DNA of 64,000 bases from Abelmoschus esculentus (GCA_035048815.1 JAUCBN010000034.1:16106737-16170736); one strand, 5' to 3'. Positions 10,140-23,300 are shown, numbered from the stretch's first letter. Made by a program: numbers and translations. Notes: generated by a model not told the origin, from the sequence alone.

Positions 10140-10891
10140 ATGTCGAAGGCAGAGCTTGTTATTCTTGACTGCTGGGTTAGTCCCTTCTGCATGAGGGTAA
10201 AGATTGCTTTGAACGAAAAAGGTCTCCAATACGAAGCTCGACCAGAGGACTTGTTCGGAGGCAAAAGCGAGTTGTTGCTAAACTCCAACCCCATTTACAA
10301 GAAAGTCCCAGTATTTCTGCACGACGGGAAACCCTTGTGCGAGTCAACTATCATCGTCAACTACATCGACGAGACATGGTCTTCCCCGCCGCTCCTCCCG
10401 CCGTGCTCCTATGGCCGAGCTCAGGCACGCTTTTGGGCTGATTATATTGACAAAAAGGTAGTTATAACTTACAACCATTTACATCAGTATAATTTTAAAC
10501 CTTGTTTCTAATTGCTCGATATGGCAACGTGTTGTGAGTTTGTCAGGTTTTTGATGCATGCGGGAACATATGGAGAAGCAAAGGAGATGTACCGGTGGAG
10601 TCGAAAACGGAGTTTATCTCGATATTGAAGCAGCTAGAAGGTGCTTTAGGGGACAAAGATTTCTTCAGTGGTGACACGTTCGGGTTCGTGGACATCATAG
10701 CAATCCCTCTAACCTGCTGGTTCTTCGCAGTGGAAAAGATCGGCGGGTTCACTGTGGCGGATGAGTGCCCCAAGTTCTGTAGCTGGATGAAGAGGTGTTT
10801 ACAAAGGGAGAGCGTGGCCAAAGTAATACCGGACCCTGAGAAAGTGTATGAGTTTGTCTTGATGTTTAGGAAAATGCAGGGCATCGACTGA
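10140..10891 (+). CDS. Tau-class glutathione S-transferase, 220 aa
   Basis: Two exons, 10140-10457 and 10547-10891, with the single intron after DKK as is usual for plant tau GSTs. The N-terminal thioredoxin-like domain begins AELVILDCWVSPFCMRVKIA, in which Ser14 is the expected catalytic serine. The glutathione-site KVPVF and ESxxI (CESTIIVNYID) motifs follow. The C-terminal helical domain contains FGFVDIIAIPLTCWF and ends MQGID. The enzyme would be cytosolic and conjugate glutathione to electrophiles and xenobiotics. Length is normal for the class. The subfamily number is not assigned. The 90-bp intron keeps frame exactly (K|VFDACGNIW). Confidence 0.93.
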
Positions 10892-11204
10892 GAGACGAAC
10901 GACTCTTTTTCCCCTTCAGTTCCGGCGAGCAACATACAGTAATAATTGAAGGGGTAAACATAGCAATGGCAGATTAATGTCTCTTTAATTTGCAAATGCT
11001 TTCTGGTTTTATTGTCTTGTTTTTCAGTTTTCTTTCTTAATTACAGGCAAATAAAATTACCTTCATGGCTTACACTTTGTTCATGTGAGTGTAATCTTCT
11101 CTACTTCTTTGCATGAAATTCATAAAGGGAGAGGTTCAATAATTATTATGTCATTTCCTTTGTTGTTAATGGAGTCATGTATTAGAATCCATTAAGTGTG
11201 GTTC
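10892..11204. other. GST 3' flank
   Basis: Probable 3' untranslated region followed by spacer; no gene seen. Confidence 0.5.
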
Positions 11205-11316
11205 CAATGGAAAAACATATATGATCATCGTAATCACTTTGATAGTTCCGAACCCGAGATCTTTAGGAACAACAACTATTCCTTTAACCACTTGGATTAG
11301 AGAGCTCGTGCTCATC
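11205..11316 (-). mobile_element. tRNA-derived SINE-like head, inverted copy
   Basis: On the minus strand: A-box-like TAATCCAAGTGG, then B-box-like GGGTTCGGAAC, then CAAAGTGATTACGATGATCA. The order and spacing match the plus-strand copy at 1987-2095. Confidence 0.5.
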
Positions 11317-12275
11317 ATAGATATTTATAGTTCTTGATCTAATGAAATGAATACAAATGTTTAAGAAAAATATCTTATGAATTTAATTAAAGAACAAATA
11401 ATAATAATAATAAAGGGATGATTTTTTTCATATAGAAATAACAAACATTTTGAATTGGAGTATAAAATTGGATTTATACGAGTCTTAATTATAAAATTAA
11501 ATGTCCAAAGCAGGCGTTTTAATTGATTTTAAAACAAGTCAAAAATTTATTTTAAACTTTAAGCATTTATTTCAGTTAAAAATATTTTACGTACTTTTTA
11601 AATATATATTTAAATATTTATTTTATAGTTAAGCCTTTATATAATTATAGACTACACACCTTAGCCTAAATGAGTTGAGAATAATAAGTTAAATGAGTTG
11701 ATCTAATAAAGATGGAATAAGGGATGATCACCTATTTAAAATTTTAAAATTCATATATAATTTAAAAATATATATTATTAATTTTTTATTTTCTTAAAAA
11801 TTTATAAATTTATCCCTTTAACATAAAAATATCTTACTCATGTGAATAATACACCATTAACTTAAGTCAAAAACATATTTGTATTAATCCTTATATTTAA
11901 TATTTATTTAACATCAAAATCACATTAAAATTTATGTTTTTATATTTTATAATAACCGTTTTTTTAACCAATTGAACCAGAGAAGTTGCGTAAATAACAG
12001 TTTTTTTAACAATGCTAATGATTTGAACTAATAAATTACAATGATAACATTAAAAATTATTGGTTTATCAAAAATAAGTTCTTAATAATTTTAGAACAGT
12101 AAACGACGCCGTATCAAAGCACCGATGCGGTTGTATACAAAACCGGGTCAACTTGAAACCCGACTCCCGGGGAATTACCCGCCCTTCATTTCATTTCACT
12201 GCCATTGGAAATCTGTCGCCAGTCTTCTCAGCTCCAACAAAGGAAGCTAGCTTAGAGATCTCTTCGTACTGAGGA
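11317..12275. other. AT-rich spacer and NDUFS1 upstream region
   Basis: Very AT-rich to about 12090, then GC-richer leader sequence just before the NDUFS1 ATG. A short (AAT)n-like run lies at 11398-11412. No gene seen. Confidence 0.5.
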
Positions 12276-15200
12276 ATGGGTCTAGGCTCGTTAGCTTCGA
12301 GAACCCTTACATCCTCCCGGATTCTCTCTTCTCAATACTCTCGATTCCGACCCATCGTCACCAAGCCCGGCCTCCAATCCCCCGATGCCTCATCGGCCGC
12401 AGCAGCAGCTCAGCCGGAACCCACTCCGCCTCCCCCTAAGAAACCCGTGGGCGGTGCCCGGGTCGAGTTCACGAACCCTGATGATCCCATAGAGGTGTTC
12501 GTCGATGGGTTCCCGGTGAAAATTCCTAAAGGCATGACTGTGCTTCAGGCCTGCGAGATCGCTGGAGTTGACATTCCTAGGTTTTGTTATCATAGCCGAC
12601 TTTCGATCGCGGGGAACTGCCGTATGTGCCTGGTCGAGGTTGAAAAATCCCCCAAGCCCGTTGCCTCCTGTGCGATGCCCGCCCTCCCAGGTGAGCCTGT
12701 CGATTACATTCCCTTTATTTTGCTTCAACATTTCTTAATTTCTTTATTGTCTTAATTTTCTAGCAATCATGGCTTCGGAATACTAATAATTCTCGTGTGA
12801 AACTGCACTTTCCAGTTTCTAGGCGATAGTGCTTGTCAATTTAAACAATTTAATTGTTAGGGATTTGTGCTGCTTCTGATCTAAGCGTATCCTTTTGTTA
12901 TATGTTGATTTGGCTCTGATTTATGATTATTTTCTTTTAGTTATTTATTAATTTTGTTCTCTAATTTGCATGGGACTATAACATAGGAATGAAGATTAAG
13001 ACGGATACACCATTGGCGAAGAAGGCACGCGAAGGAGTGATGGAGTTTCTGCTGATGAACCATCCCCTGGATTGTCCAATCTGTGATCAGGGTGGAGAAT
13101 GTGATCTCCAGGATCAGTCTATGGCATTTGGATCTGATCGTGGTCGATTTACTGAAATGAAGAGATCTGTTGTCGACAAGAATCTTGGTCCTTTGGTGAA
13201 GACTGTCATGACTAGGTGCATTCAGTGTACAAGGTCCGAAAGACGCCTAACAATATTCCCAACTACTTTATTTCTTTCTATTTTGAAGATATTAAGATTT
13301 GAATCCAAAGGATGACTGCTTCCACATGAATGATAGTTGTATCATTGTCACTATTATTGCTGATATTTCTTGTTTATTTGTCCACCTTTTTAATCATGTG
13401 TGGTCCTACATTTGGAATGGTTTATATCAGATTGTGATTAAGTTGGCCTATACAAATTCTAGCATGAATTTTCTTTACTTCACTGTGGTAGACTGCTGCT
13501 GCACTTCTTACACAGCTCAGTCTAAGTTCTAAAGATTTGTGCACAATAATTATGCCCTTGATAATAGGTGTCACCTGGAAAATGTTTATTGGTGTTTTTT
13601 TGGTGGGAAACACCTCAGTAAAGCCAAATGAAGTTTTGTTTGGGGAATTGAGCTCTGTGCTTCATAAATAAATCTTCCAAGGCCTCCTTTGGCGTTCTTT
13701 CTATTTTAAGTACCAAACTAAAATTTGCATCTTACATTAAGCTGTTTTTTGGTCGATGCCTTTTAACCTTTTCAGGATTTATTTGTTTTGAGAAAGATCC
13801 ATTAGCAATTTCTTTCTTGTTCTATGTTCCATAGGTCAGGGTTTGAGGCAACTAACTTTTTGTGGTCTGATCAGGTGTGTCAGGTTTGCAACAGAAGTTG
13901 CTGGAGTTCAGGATCTTGGCATGTTAGGTCGTGGTAGTGGAGAAGAAATTGGGACTTATGTTGAAAAGCTCATGACAAGTGAACTTTCTGGAAATGTAAT
14001 TGATATCTGCCCTGTTGGAGCCCTTACTTCTAAACCCTTTGCATTTAAGGCCCGAAACTGGGAGTTGAAAGGAACGGAGACTATTGATGTGACTGATGCG
14101 GTTGGGTCCAACATTCGGATTGATAGCAGAGGTCCAGAGGTTATGCGTATCATTCCACGTTTAAATGAGGTAAGTGTAAATTGTCGCAACTCGCAAGCTG
14201 CTTATGGCAGGAATCTTCTATGTGATGCCCATGAAGCAATGAACTATATGTTGACTGCTTTTGTGCTAGTTTTTACATTGTTTTGACTTTTGATCTTATC
14301 ACTTCTGTTCAGTAACTCTATGACCTGTGCTGTATTGTTTTTGTTATGAGACGTAGCCTCATAAAGATGCTGATTGCTTTTATGCTAGTTCTTAAATTGT
14401 GGACTTCTCTTGTATGCTTTGTTTCATTTTGGTAACAATGATCGAATGGTCTCCTCCAGTCTGTGCAAGATTCAGATAACTAAAATTTCTTATCATAAAT
14501 TGCTGAAGAACCTTCAATGCTTAAAATTTAAAGAAGGAAAGTTGCACTTTCAAAGCTGATTATATTTTCCTTCTGATGCTTTCTATTTTATCCAAGTAAC
14601 ATTCATTAATCATTGAAATCTTTCTTAATGTTTTGTCACCTGTCCAAGTTTGATTTTGGGGTGAAAAAAGAATGATGATCTGTTTGACAAGATAAGTAAC
14701 TTTTGCCTGTTTCACTGACCTTTTTAGGATATAAATGAAGAATGGATATCAGATAAAACTCGCTTCTGTTATGATGGATTGAAGAGACAGAGGCTAAATG
14801 ACCCCATGATTCGTGATGCTAATGGGCGCTTTAAGGCTGTCAGCTGGCGGGATGCATTGGCTGTTGTTGCTGAGGTTGCCCTTAAGGTTAAACCAGAGGA
14901 AATTGTTGGGGTTGCTGGTAAACTCTCCGATGCTGAATCCATGATGGCACTGAAAGATTTGTTAAACAACTTGGGATCAAACAACGTGTGGTGCGAAGGA
15001 ACTGGTACAAACCCTAATGCTGATCTAAGATATAGATATCTCATGAATAGCAGTATTGCCGGGCTTGAGAAGGCTGATGTATTCCTTTTGGTTGGTACCC
15101 AGGTAATGATCTTGCAACCCAAATCCCTGTATTCTGTACTTCGTATATGTACTCTTTTTGAACGTCACAATATGTTTACCCACATTTTATGTGCATAGTT

Positions 15201-16467
15201 AGCAATTACTTATCTGAGTCCCTCTCATGATAGGTGCTGCATTTTTCTTCTAAATTGAATGGATATTAGTTGGATGCGTACTGTTGCTTCATTCTTTGAA
15301 TTATTTCTGTTGAAAAAAAATCTGAGTTACACCGAGGGTATAAGAGTAAAAAATTTGCTATCAATAGAGCCCAAGATTCTAAGTTGTAAACATCAAGTCC
15401 AAGTAGACTAATCACGTAAAGAAAAAGGCCCTGTTGTGAGAACAAAAAAATGTGTGAACAGTGCAGATCTATTCAATTTTAAATATAGCAGGTATAAAGT
15501 ATAATTATTATATATTTTCATGTTAATCTTGAACCTAATAATCATTTAATTCCATATTAATTTTCAGCCAAGGGTTGAAGCTGCTATGGTAAATGCCAGA
15601 ATTCGTAAGACAGTTCGGGCATCAAATGCTAAAGTTGGCTACATTGGTCCTCCAACGGACTTCAACTATGATTGCCAGCATCTTGGCACTGGGCCACAAA
15701 CAATTCTCGAGATTGCTGAGGGTCATCATCCTTTTTCTTCGGTCATTGCAAATGCCAAAAACCCAGCTATCATTGTTGGTGCTGGGGTATTTGAGAGAGA
15801 CGACAAAGATGCAATCTTTGCTGCTGTTGAAGCCATTGCAAAGAAGGGGAATGTCATCAGACCCGACTGGAATGGATTCAATGTTTTACTTCTCAATGCT
15901 TCCCAGGCTGCAGCCCTTGACCTTGGACTTGTGCCAGAATCTAGCAACAGTATTGAGTCTGCGAAATTCTTGTATCTAATGGGTGCTGATGATTTGAACT
16001 TTGACAAAGTTCTGGCAGATGCTTTCGTGGTGTACCAGGGGCACCATGGGGATCGTGGCGTGTATCGTGCCAATGTAATTCTTCCTTCTGCAGCATTCAG
16101 TGAGAAGGAGGGCACATATGAAAATACAGAAGGGTGCACCCAGCAAACATTACCTGCAGTCCCTACAGTGGGTGATGCTAGGGATGATTGGAAGATCATT
16201 CGAGCTCTCTCTGAGTTTGCAGGTATTTGTTTACCTTATGATACATTAGCAGCCATACGTTCCAGGATGAGCACGGTTGCCCCGAACCTACTCTACACTG
16301 ATGAGATAGAGCCGGCTGCTTTTGGACCAACATTGAGTCCTGACTGTACGCAGAAGATAGACTCAACGCCATTCAAGGCTGCTGTTGAGAATTTCTACAT
16401 GACTGATTCTATTACCAGGGCGTCGAAAATAATGGCACAATGCAGCGCAATGCTACTAAAGAAGTGA
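12276..16467 (+). CDS. Complex I 75-kDa subunit (NDUFS1), mitochondrial, 743 aa
   Basis: Five exons: 12276-12690, 12987-13233, 13875-14169, 14728-15102 and 15568-16467; joined frames total 744 codons. It is the largest peripheral-arm subunit of NADH:ubiquinone oxidoreductase and carries three Fe-S clusters of the electron wire. Residues 1-60 are a Ser/Arg/Ala-rich mitochondrial presequence. The 2Fe-2S ferredoxin domain has Cys104, 115, 118 and 132 (FCYHS, NCRMC, SCAMP). The His/Cys 4Fe-4S region reads HPLDCPICDQGGECDLQDQ, and the second cluster motif CIQCTRCVRF is rebuilt exactly across the exon 2/3 junction. The molybdopterin-oxidoreductase-like C-terminal half has no cofactor role in this family. 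From memory the Arabidopsis counterpart is At5g37510, an embryo-essential gene. Length is normal. Confidence 0.96.
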
Positions 16468-17038
16468 GTGTTGGACATGAGTCTTTCATGAACTTTGGAG
16501 ATTTAACTATTTTTTGCTTTGTTGGTTCATTTCTGTCATACCTTAAGCAGTGTACTGGCTTAGCTTGTTGAACATATGTGAATAAAGGGAATCGAGGTCC
16601 TTGCATTTTGTTTCAATGTAGCATGGATTTGCAATGTTAAAGCATTTGCCTGTGTAAGACTCTGTTTCGGAATTCACTTTAGACGACAAGCATGTAAGCA
16701 TGTTTGAATCCATATTCTCTAGCATGATGCACCATTAACGAAAACACCCTTAATTTCCGATTTTTATGTGATGATGTAAAAAAAAATCTTATTACGAGTC
16801 GGTTCAATTAGTGGCGGGAGTCAAACCGGTCACGTTTTCGTTTTTTTTTTTCCTGCTTTTTGTCATGGGCCACGTTAATTCTAATGAGTACAAAACCAAC
16901 TTGTTGCCTTGTTTACTTGGTGAGAAAGTCGAGAATTCGCATAGAATACAGAACAAGCTGGAAACAGAAGCTGTGAGCGACCGTAGGGTTAATATAAAAT
17001 CTCTTGGAAAGAGCAGAGCAGAAGAAAATATAGGAGAG
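16468..17038. other. NDUFS1 3' region and MGST3 leader
   Basis: The first part is probable 3' untranslated sequence. From 16811 a frame is open into MGST3 without a stop, discussed with that gene. Confidence 0.5.
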
Positions 17039-17634
17039 ATGGAGGTGGTGTTGGGAAAGGAATTCGGATACGTGGTGATAACGGTGGTTCTGTACTGCTT
17101 TCTCAACATGTGGATGGCTTTCCAAGTTGCGAAAGCTCGCAAGAGGTACAAGGTCTTCTACCCCACCCTCTACGCTCTTGAATCCGACAACAAAGATGCC
17201 AAACTCTTCAACTGTGTTCAGGTTCCTGCTCCCTCTGCCTTTTCGCCTCAACCTGCCTTTCATTTGCTCATAATAATATCAAGTTGAATTGTATATAATT
17301 TTGCAGAGAGGGCACCAGAACTCGCTGGAGATGATGCCCATGTTCTTCGTCTTGCTTATACTGGGAGGGATAGGCCATCCTTCCATCTCTGCCGCTCTGG
17401 GACTCGTCTACATCGTCTCCCGTTACTTCTACTTCACCGGCTATGCCACCGGTGATCCCATGAACCGTCTCAACATCGGGTATTCCTTCTCTTCCTTTTC
17501 CATTTTGGTTTTTGATAGTTGTTAATCATTGATACAAGTTAAGGGTGCGATTGTGCAGGAGATATGGATTCTTGGCATTGTTTGGGCTCATGTTCTGCAC
17601 CATTTCTTCCGGAATCAAACTGCTTCGACCATGA
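17039..17634 (+). CDS. MGST3: Microsomal glutathione S-transferase 3 (MAPEG family), 143 aa
   Basis: Three exons: 17039-17221, 17307-17479 and 17559-17634. It is an integral ER-membrane MAPEG protein with glutathione transferase/peroxidase activity in the family. Four hydrophobic helices are visible. Diagnostic segments are the FQVAKARKRYKVFYP loop, NCVQRGHQNSLEMMP (the MAPEG signature, rebuilt across the first intron) and the YFTGYATGDP loop. The start at MEVVLGKEFGYVV matches where family members begin. An in-frame ATG at 16864 would add 58 polar residues with no family support, so the downstream ATG is preferred. Length fits plant MGST3 (about 146 aa). Confidence 0.92.
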
Positions 17635-19067
17635 TATTCACTTTGCAAACACATTTTTCCCCTTTTGCTTTACCTATTGAATAATATTACGTCCATATGT
17701 TTTGGATGATCCTCTCTTTCACTTGATTGTTTTCAGCTGTTGTATATCATCAACTTCATTTTCTCTCCGTTTTCATGGTTATGGCAATTTTAAATTTTCA
17801 TATTTTAGTCATATATGTGACAATTTCATCGCAATGAACATAGAAAAAGGCAAAGGTACGGTTTAACTAAATATATTTGAAACTGCATAAATATGAATTT
17901 TGGGTTGAATCATGTTCGAATGTTTAGAAGAAACATATATGGACCCGACCCAAAGATCTTTGTATGCCTCTCAATTCAGAGAACAATTTTCATCCCCAAA
18001 TCATGTAAGACAATTATGAACGTAAAAAAAACATCACAATTTCATTCTAAGAAACTCGAGTTCAATGATAATTTTAAAGGTTTAAAAATATCTACCAACG
18101 TATAATACTTTATAAATATCTTTAGACTGTTAAAAAAAACCCATTTTGAATCTACACTTTATTTTATCCTTCAAATATAAATATTAAAATTAATCACCAT
18201 TATTCAATTCACCAATCGGTTAATCCAGATAATATATAAGTTTATTTATTATCCACATGGATTAAACTTTATAAACATAAATAAGTAGTTGGATATGGGG
18301 GAAATGCATTTTGAACCCAAATTTAATTTAGATTTTTTCGAACTTTATTTTTTTTCTTTCAAAAGAATGGTAAGAAGCTTTGTAGGTGAAGATAAAATGA
18401 ATTTCCACCAATTGATATAATAAGGTGATGGACATTAGCATATGCAAATGTTGGTACCACAAATTGATAAAAATTGCACATATATAGTTCTTGTAGGCAT
18501 TCAATGCCTTAAAACCCTACATTTTCACTACCACTACCAACAACATGTAGCATGGTAACACAAATCTTACTTTACATTTCGACTTTCCATTTATCTAATC
18601 TGAAATAATCAATTATTTATATAATTAAAATTATAAATAATTAGATTTGTTTAAAATTATTTCATAAAAAAATATGTATCATTAATGTAAAAGGTTTTTA
18701 AAGAGCCTTTGACATTATGATATTGATTTATCAAAATATATTTTTAGAAAAATACGATAATATCGAGATTAATATATAATTATATTAGATTGATCGAGAT
18801 AATATAATTTTAATCATCTTGGGAAGTATCTATCAATCTTTTTCTTTGGTTGGGCTTTTCTCGAAGTACATGACATTAATATAATGGTATGTACATGTTT
18901 TATATCAATGTATTATTTGTCATTTATGATTCATATAGATAAAAAATTATTAAATTGGTTGGTAAAATCAATTATATAATAGGTTACTAATTATTTCATA
19001 TACAAACGTACGTAAATATTTTTTATACGAGTGTTTGTAGAAATTTTTATAAATATTTTAATTTAAA
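17635..19067. other. AT-rich spacer
   Basis: The first 150 bp are probable MGST3 3' untranslated region. The rest is AT-rich with no supported gene; the frame at 17893-18105 looks non-coding. Confidence 0.5.
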
Positions 19068-19262
19068 ATTTAAGGGTTTAAGTATAATAATTTTAAATTT
19101 TTAGATTCTTGATAAAATTTTAAATTTAAGATTAAAATTTAGGGTTTATAGGTAAAACATAAATTATAACCATATTATCTTATATTCTAAATCTAAATCA
19201 TAAATATTAAAGTTTAATCATAAACCCTAAATTTTAAAAACTTAAACTTTAAATTTTAAAAT
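19068..19262. repeat. Degenerate telomere-like tract in inverted arrangement
   Basis: TTTAGGG-like units (TTTAAGGGTTTAAG, TTTAGGGTTTATAGG) in the left half and CCCTAAA-like units (AAACCCTAAATTTT) in the right half. Similar tracts lie near 39281-39400 and 62470-62700. They look like simple-sequence or transposon-derived DNA, not functional telomere. Confidence 0.5.
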
Positions 19263-20147
19263 TGAAGTACTTACGAAAACAAAAACTTTAATGGATAAAA
19301 AATGTAATCTAAGGAAATGAGTGTTGAATTTTTTAAATTAAAATTAAAATATTAACGTTTTAAATTAAAAATAAGTTTAGATAATAGCTTCTATAATTAA
19401 TTTTTATAAAACTTTATTTAAATTAGTGAATAAATAATTAAATAACAATTACAAAGAAAAAATCGATCTCACAGTTCAATCAATTGAACCAAAGGAAGTA
19501 GAATAACATTTATTTTAAAGAATGAGTTTTTTATTAAAAATAGTTTTTTTATTTAAATTTAATAACATCATTTAATCCGTTCACTAATCAGTAATGCATA
19601 AAAATAAGTTAAAGTCGGTGAATTTGTGATTAGAGAGAGAAAAGGGGTGAACTTTATTTTAAATTTCTCCGTCCAAAGTCAAATTCCATTCCCTGTTTCT
19701 GACAGATTTTTCCCCCATGTTTCTCTTAAGTTTTTACTTGATAGAATCATAAACTTACGAAAGATGTCAGTAATCAAGTGAGTAATTTCGTGTGAAAGGG
19801 CATATATTGATGGCTGGAAAAGGACTACACATGGTGATAATTTTCCCTATTAAAACTATAATGGAGAGCTATCAATCGGTACTTGTGACAGTGACCACTG
19901 GAGGATGGTCGCACATGCTCTGCTGTCGTCTAACACCCTCAGATCCTCTCGTACGGATGACCCAACGGCTCAGATTGTCTCTCCTACAACCCCTTTAATC
20001 TCTTATCTCTCTCTCCCAATACTTCCTGCTGCTTCAACTCAAGTTTTTGGTGGTCCACTTCCCTATAAAACCACTTTCTCCTCTTCCCTTTCTTCTTTTT
20101 TAGTTGTTTTGCTTGAGTTTTTAGTGTTACACAGAAACCCTATACCC
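19263..20147. promoter_or_regulatory. ARF8 promoter region
   Basis: AT-rich far upstream, then GC-richer and pyrimidine-rich near the gene. CTATAAAA at 20063-20070 is a good TATA box and predicts transcription from about 20095-20105, giving a leader of roughly 280-290 nt if unspliced. The frame at 19792-19998 lies upstream of the TATA box and is not taken as a gene. Confidence 0.55.
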
Positions 20148-20350
20148 ATGGTCTTGTAATGGAAGAAGGAGTGGAAACTTTGTCATCTTCTCATCCTCCT
20201 TCTTCCACTTACCGAGGTTAAGATCTAAATTGGGGTTTCCTTTTTTTGTTTTCTTTTGTTTAGGAGTTTTAGGGGTTTTGCCATTTCATGTGCAATGATT
20301 GCATTACGAGTGAAAGATTGGGATTTGTTGGGTTTCTTACTTTAATTTAA
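20148..20350 (+). promoter_or_regulatory. Upstream ORFs in the ARF8 leader
   Basis: Between the TATA box and the main ATG are several small ORFs: ATG-GTC-TTG-TAA at 20148-20159; a 20-codon ORF (MEEGVETLSSSHPP...) at 20159-20221 whose ATG overlaps the preceding stop as TAATG; and overlapping ORFs at 20288-20350 and 20295-20345. All terminate before the ARF8 ATG at 20386. Unless a leader intron removes them they should limit or tune ARF8 translation. Confidence 0.5.
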
Positions 20351-20385
20351 AGCTCTCTTCTTTCGGACCAGAAACTAAGCTTGAT

Positions 20386-23300
20386 ATGAAGCTTTCAGCA
20401 GCCGGCCAGAGTCAGCAGCAGGCTCATGAAGGTATTTTTTTTTGTTAAAAAACTTCAAAGCAGGATACTTTTTCCATGTATCTAAATCTTGCTACAGATG
20501 CGTGTAAACTGATGTATTTGTACATATTTCTTCAAATTATAATGAATGATCAATGATTATTAGGGGAAAACAAGTGCTTGAACTCTGAGTTATGGCATGC
20601 CTGCGCTGGCCCACTGGTTTGTCTACCCACCGCAGGGACTCGTGTCGTCTACTTTCCTCAGGGGCATAGCGAGCAGGTCCTTTTTTTGAAAAAAATATTT
20701 TATACGTAATCAAATATGTGACGTTTGTTAGTTCCAAATACAATGGAAAATGTGATCAATTTGCAGGTAGCTGCCACTACTAACAAGGAAGTTGACACCC
20801 ACATTCCAAATTACCCCAACTTGCCTCCTCAGTTGATATGTCAGCTCCACAATGTCACCATGCATGTAAGTTCTTTCCCCTTTATTTTTCAGCCATTCAA
20901 TGCTAAAGAGTTCAAACATAGCTTATGTATGTGTTATAATTTCAGGCCGATGTTGAGACAGATGAAGTATACGCCCAAATGTCACTGCAGCCTTTGACAC
21001 CTGTAAGATGCACTGCTTTCTTCTTCACTTCAATATACATTTTTGGGTTTTGTTTTATATGTTTTTCTTTAAGCCATATAGGAAGAGCAGAAGGATACAT
21101 TTCTTCCTATGGAGTTGGGGATTCCAAGCAAGCAGCCAACCAATTATTTCTACAAGACACTGACAGCAAGTGATACTAGTACCCATGGTGGTTTTTCTGT
21201 TCCTCGTCGTGCTGCCGAGAAAGTCTTCCCACCACTGGTAATCTGTGCCTTGTGTATCTTCTACCTTCAAACCGGTTTCTTAGTGCTGATGTGTTTTTTC
21301 TTGGGTTGCAGGATTTCACGCAGCAGCCACCAGCTCAGGAACTTATTGCAAGGGACCTACATGATGTTGAGTGGAAATTTAGACATATATTTAGAGGTTA
21401 GTTTCAATTGCCGCTCCAATCAAAGCATTCTCATAGCTTATAGTCATGCCTTGTCATGTACTCATGTTCTTTTCAAATATTAAAAGCGATAAATAGTTTT
21501 TCTTTTCTATTCTCTACAAGTTAATTATTGGTGTGAATGGGGCATACGACTTATATCTGTGTTCATGTTGAATGACAATTTCTTTGATTGTGACCCAATG
21601 GTTCTAAAGAGGGAGTTAACTGAGTCACATTCTTTGTCTGCTATGCAATTTACATTGTATTTAAGATTTTCAAAGTGCGTGGTGCATATGGTTTTAAGTC
21701 ATTTTTTATCTCCTTAGTTTTATGGTTGTTCTTATTCCAGAGGTACAGTGGCTCTGATGTATTTCAGCTTGGCTCTAAGCTAACTTTAGAAACTTTGGCA
21801 CGGAAATCAAAATTGGATCTTGTGCAAAACCATGGTAATGATTCACAAAAATGAAAACTGATAGGTTGCATTTTTAGCCCTACTGTAGAAACGTCAACTT
21901 TCAAATGTAGAGAAGCATTGAAGCCATAGATCAATAAGATGCTGACCGGCTCAGAAGATCAATGTTCAAGTTAAAGTTTTATGATGCACGCTTTACGAGA
22001 ATGTGGAAGTTACTGCCACTTGTTTAATTATCATTTCAATGTGTATTGTGTAATTAGAACCAGGTGTAATTTTTCTCCTAAATAATGAAAACCTTGTAAC
22101 TAAGTGGTTTATCTTGGCAGGGTTTGAGAGTTAGGAACTAAAAATTATTAAATAAACTTTTAAACTCAAAAAAAATACCACCCGGAGTTTACACATCCTA
22201 GATTTTGTTTTGAGTTGATAGACTAATATATTTTGTAAATTCGGGCGTTGACTTTAGTATACTCACTCAATATTTTCTATAATAGTTCTGTGTGCCTGTA
22301 GTTAAGGCCTTAAGGATACTATCACTGGACCGTCTTTTTGTAATCTGCTTTAGACAACTATTCTAGTGACAAATTAGATTTTCTTTTGTTGAACACTAAA
22401 ACTATCCATCTAAGAGTAAAACTATTGATTTTCTATTTAAGTTGATGTGTCAGTCACCTGACTTGCAGGACAGCCTAAACGTCACCTTCTTACTACAGGC
22501 TGGAGTGTGTTTGTTAGTGCCAAGAGACTTGTTGCTGGGGATTCTGTTCTTTTTATTTGGTATTCATATTCTTCTTTTTCCTACTCACGCCGCTGAATAT
22601 TTTTTTAATAGTACATTACATTATTACCTAATCTTGTCAAATTTTGTCATTAGGAATGAAAAGAACCAGCTTCTTTTGGGAATTCGCCGTGCCGCTCGCC
22701 CACAAACTGTAATGCCATCATCTGTTTTATCTAGTGATAGCATGCACATTGGACTACTTGCTGCTGCAGCTCTTGCAGCTGCAACTAATAGCTGCTTTAC
22801 TGTATTTTATAATCCAAGGTGGTTATGATTTCTTACCTCTCATCTATACTTTATGGCTTATCTGTTCACAAAGTTGTTCTTCTAATATGCAGAGCTAGCC
22901 CATCTGATTTTGTGATACCCTTTTCAAAATATGTCAAAGCTGTTTTCCATACACGTGTCTCAGTTGGGATGCGTTTTAGGATGCTTTTTGAGACAGAAGA
23001 ATCAAGTGTCCGTAGGTATTATTTTTAATAATGATTCATTTAATATTATTTTATTGGTTTATCTCATGTGATTCTATGAATTGCTTCTGTTTATCTGATT
23101 CATGTTCTTGAAATCCATCTATATATTGTAATTAGAACTTTTTGTTGAATTTGTGATATGGTAGCAAATTACTCGTGCATATATTGAAGCAATACTGTTT
23201 TATGCCGATTACAATTATTAGGTAAAAGGTTCATGATAAAGAAGCGTGGTCTTTGTTCTAGTATTTGAAATCCTTTCTTTCTAATTTTTCACTTTAAAAA

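Noticed and set aside
16811..17038. Longer MGST3 start (first possible codon at 16811 or ATG at 16864)
   Set aside because: 16811 is GTG; the extension is not conserved in MAPEG proteins, which begin at the MEVVLGKEFGYVV equivalent.
17893..18105. 70-codon frame downstream of MGST3
   Set aside because: AT-rich, no domain and no promoter or splice context.
19792..19998. 68-codon frame upstream of ARF8
   Set aside because: Lies before the ARF8 TATA box and has no protein-like features; taken as promoter sequence.
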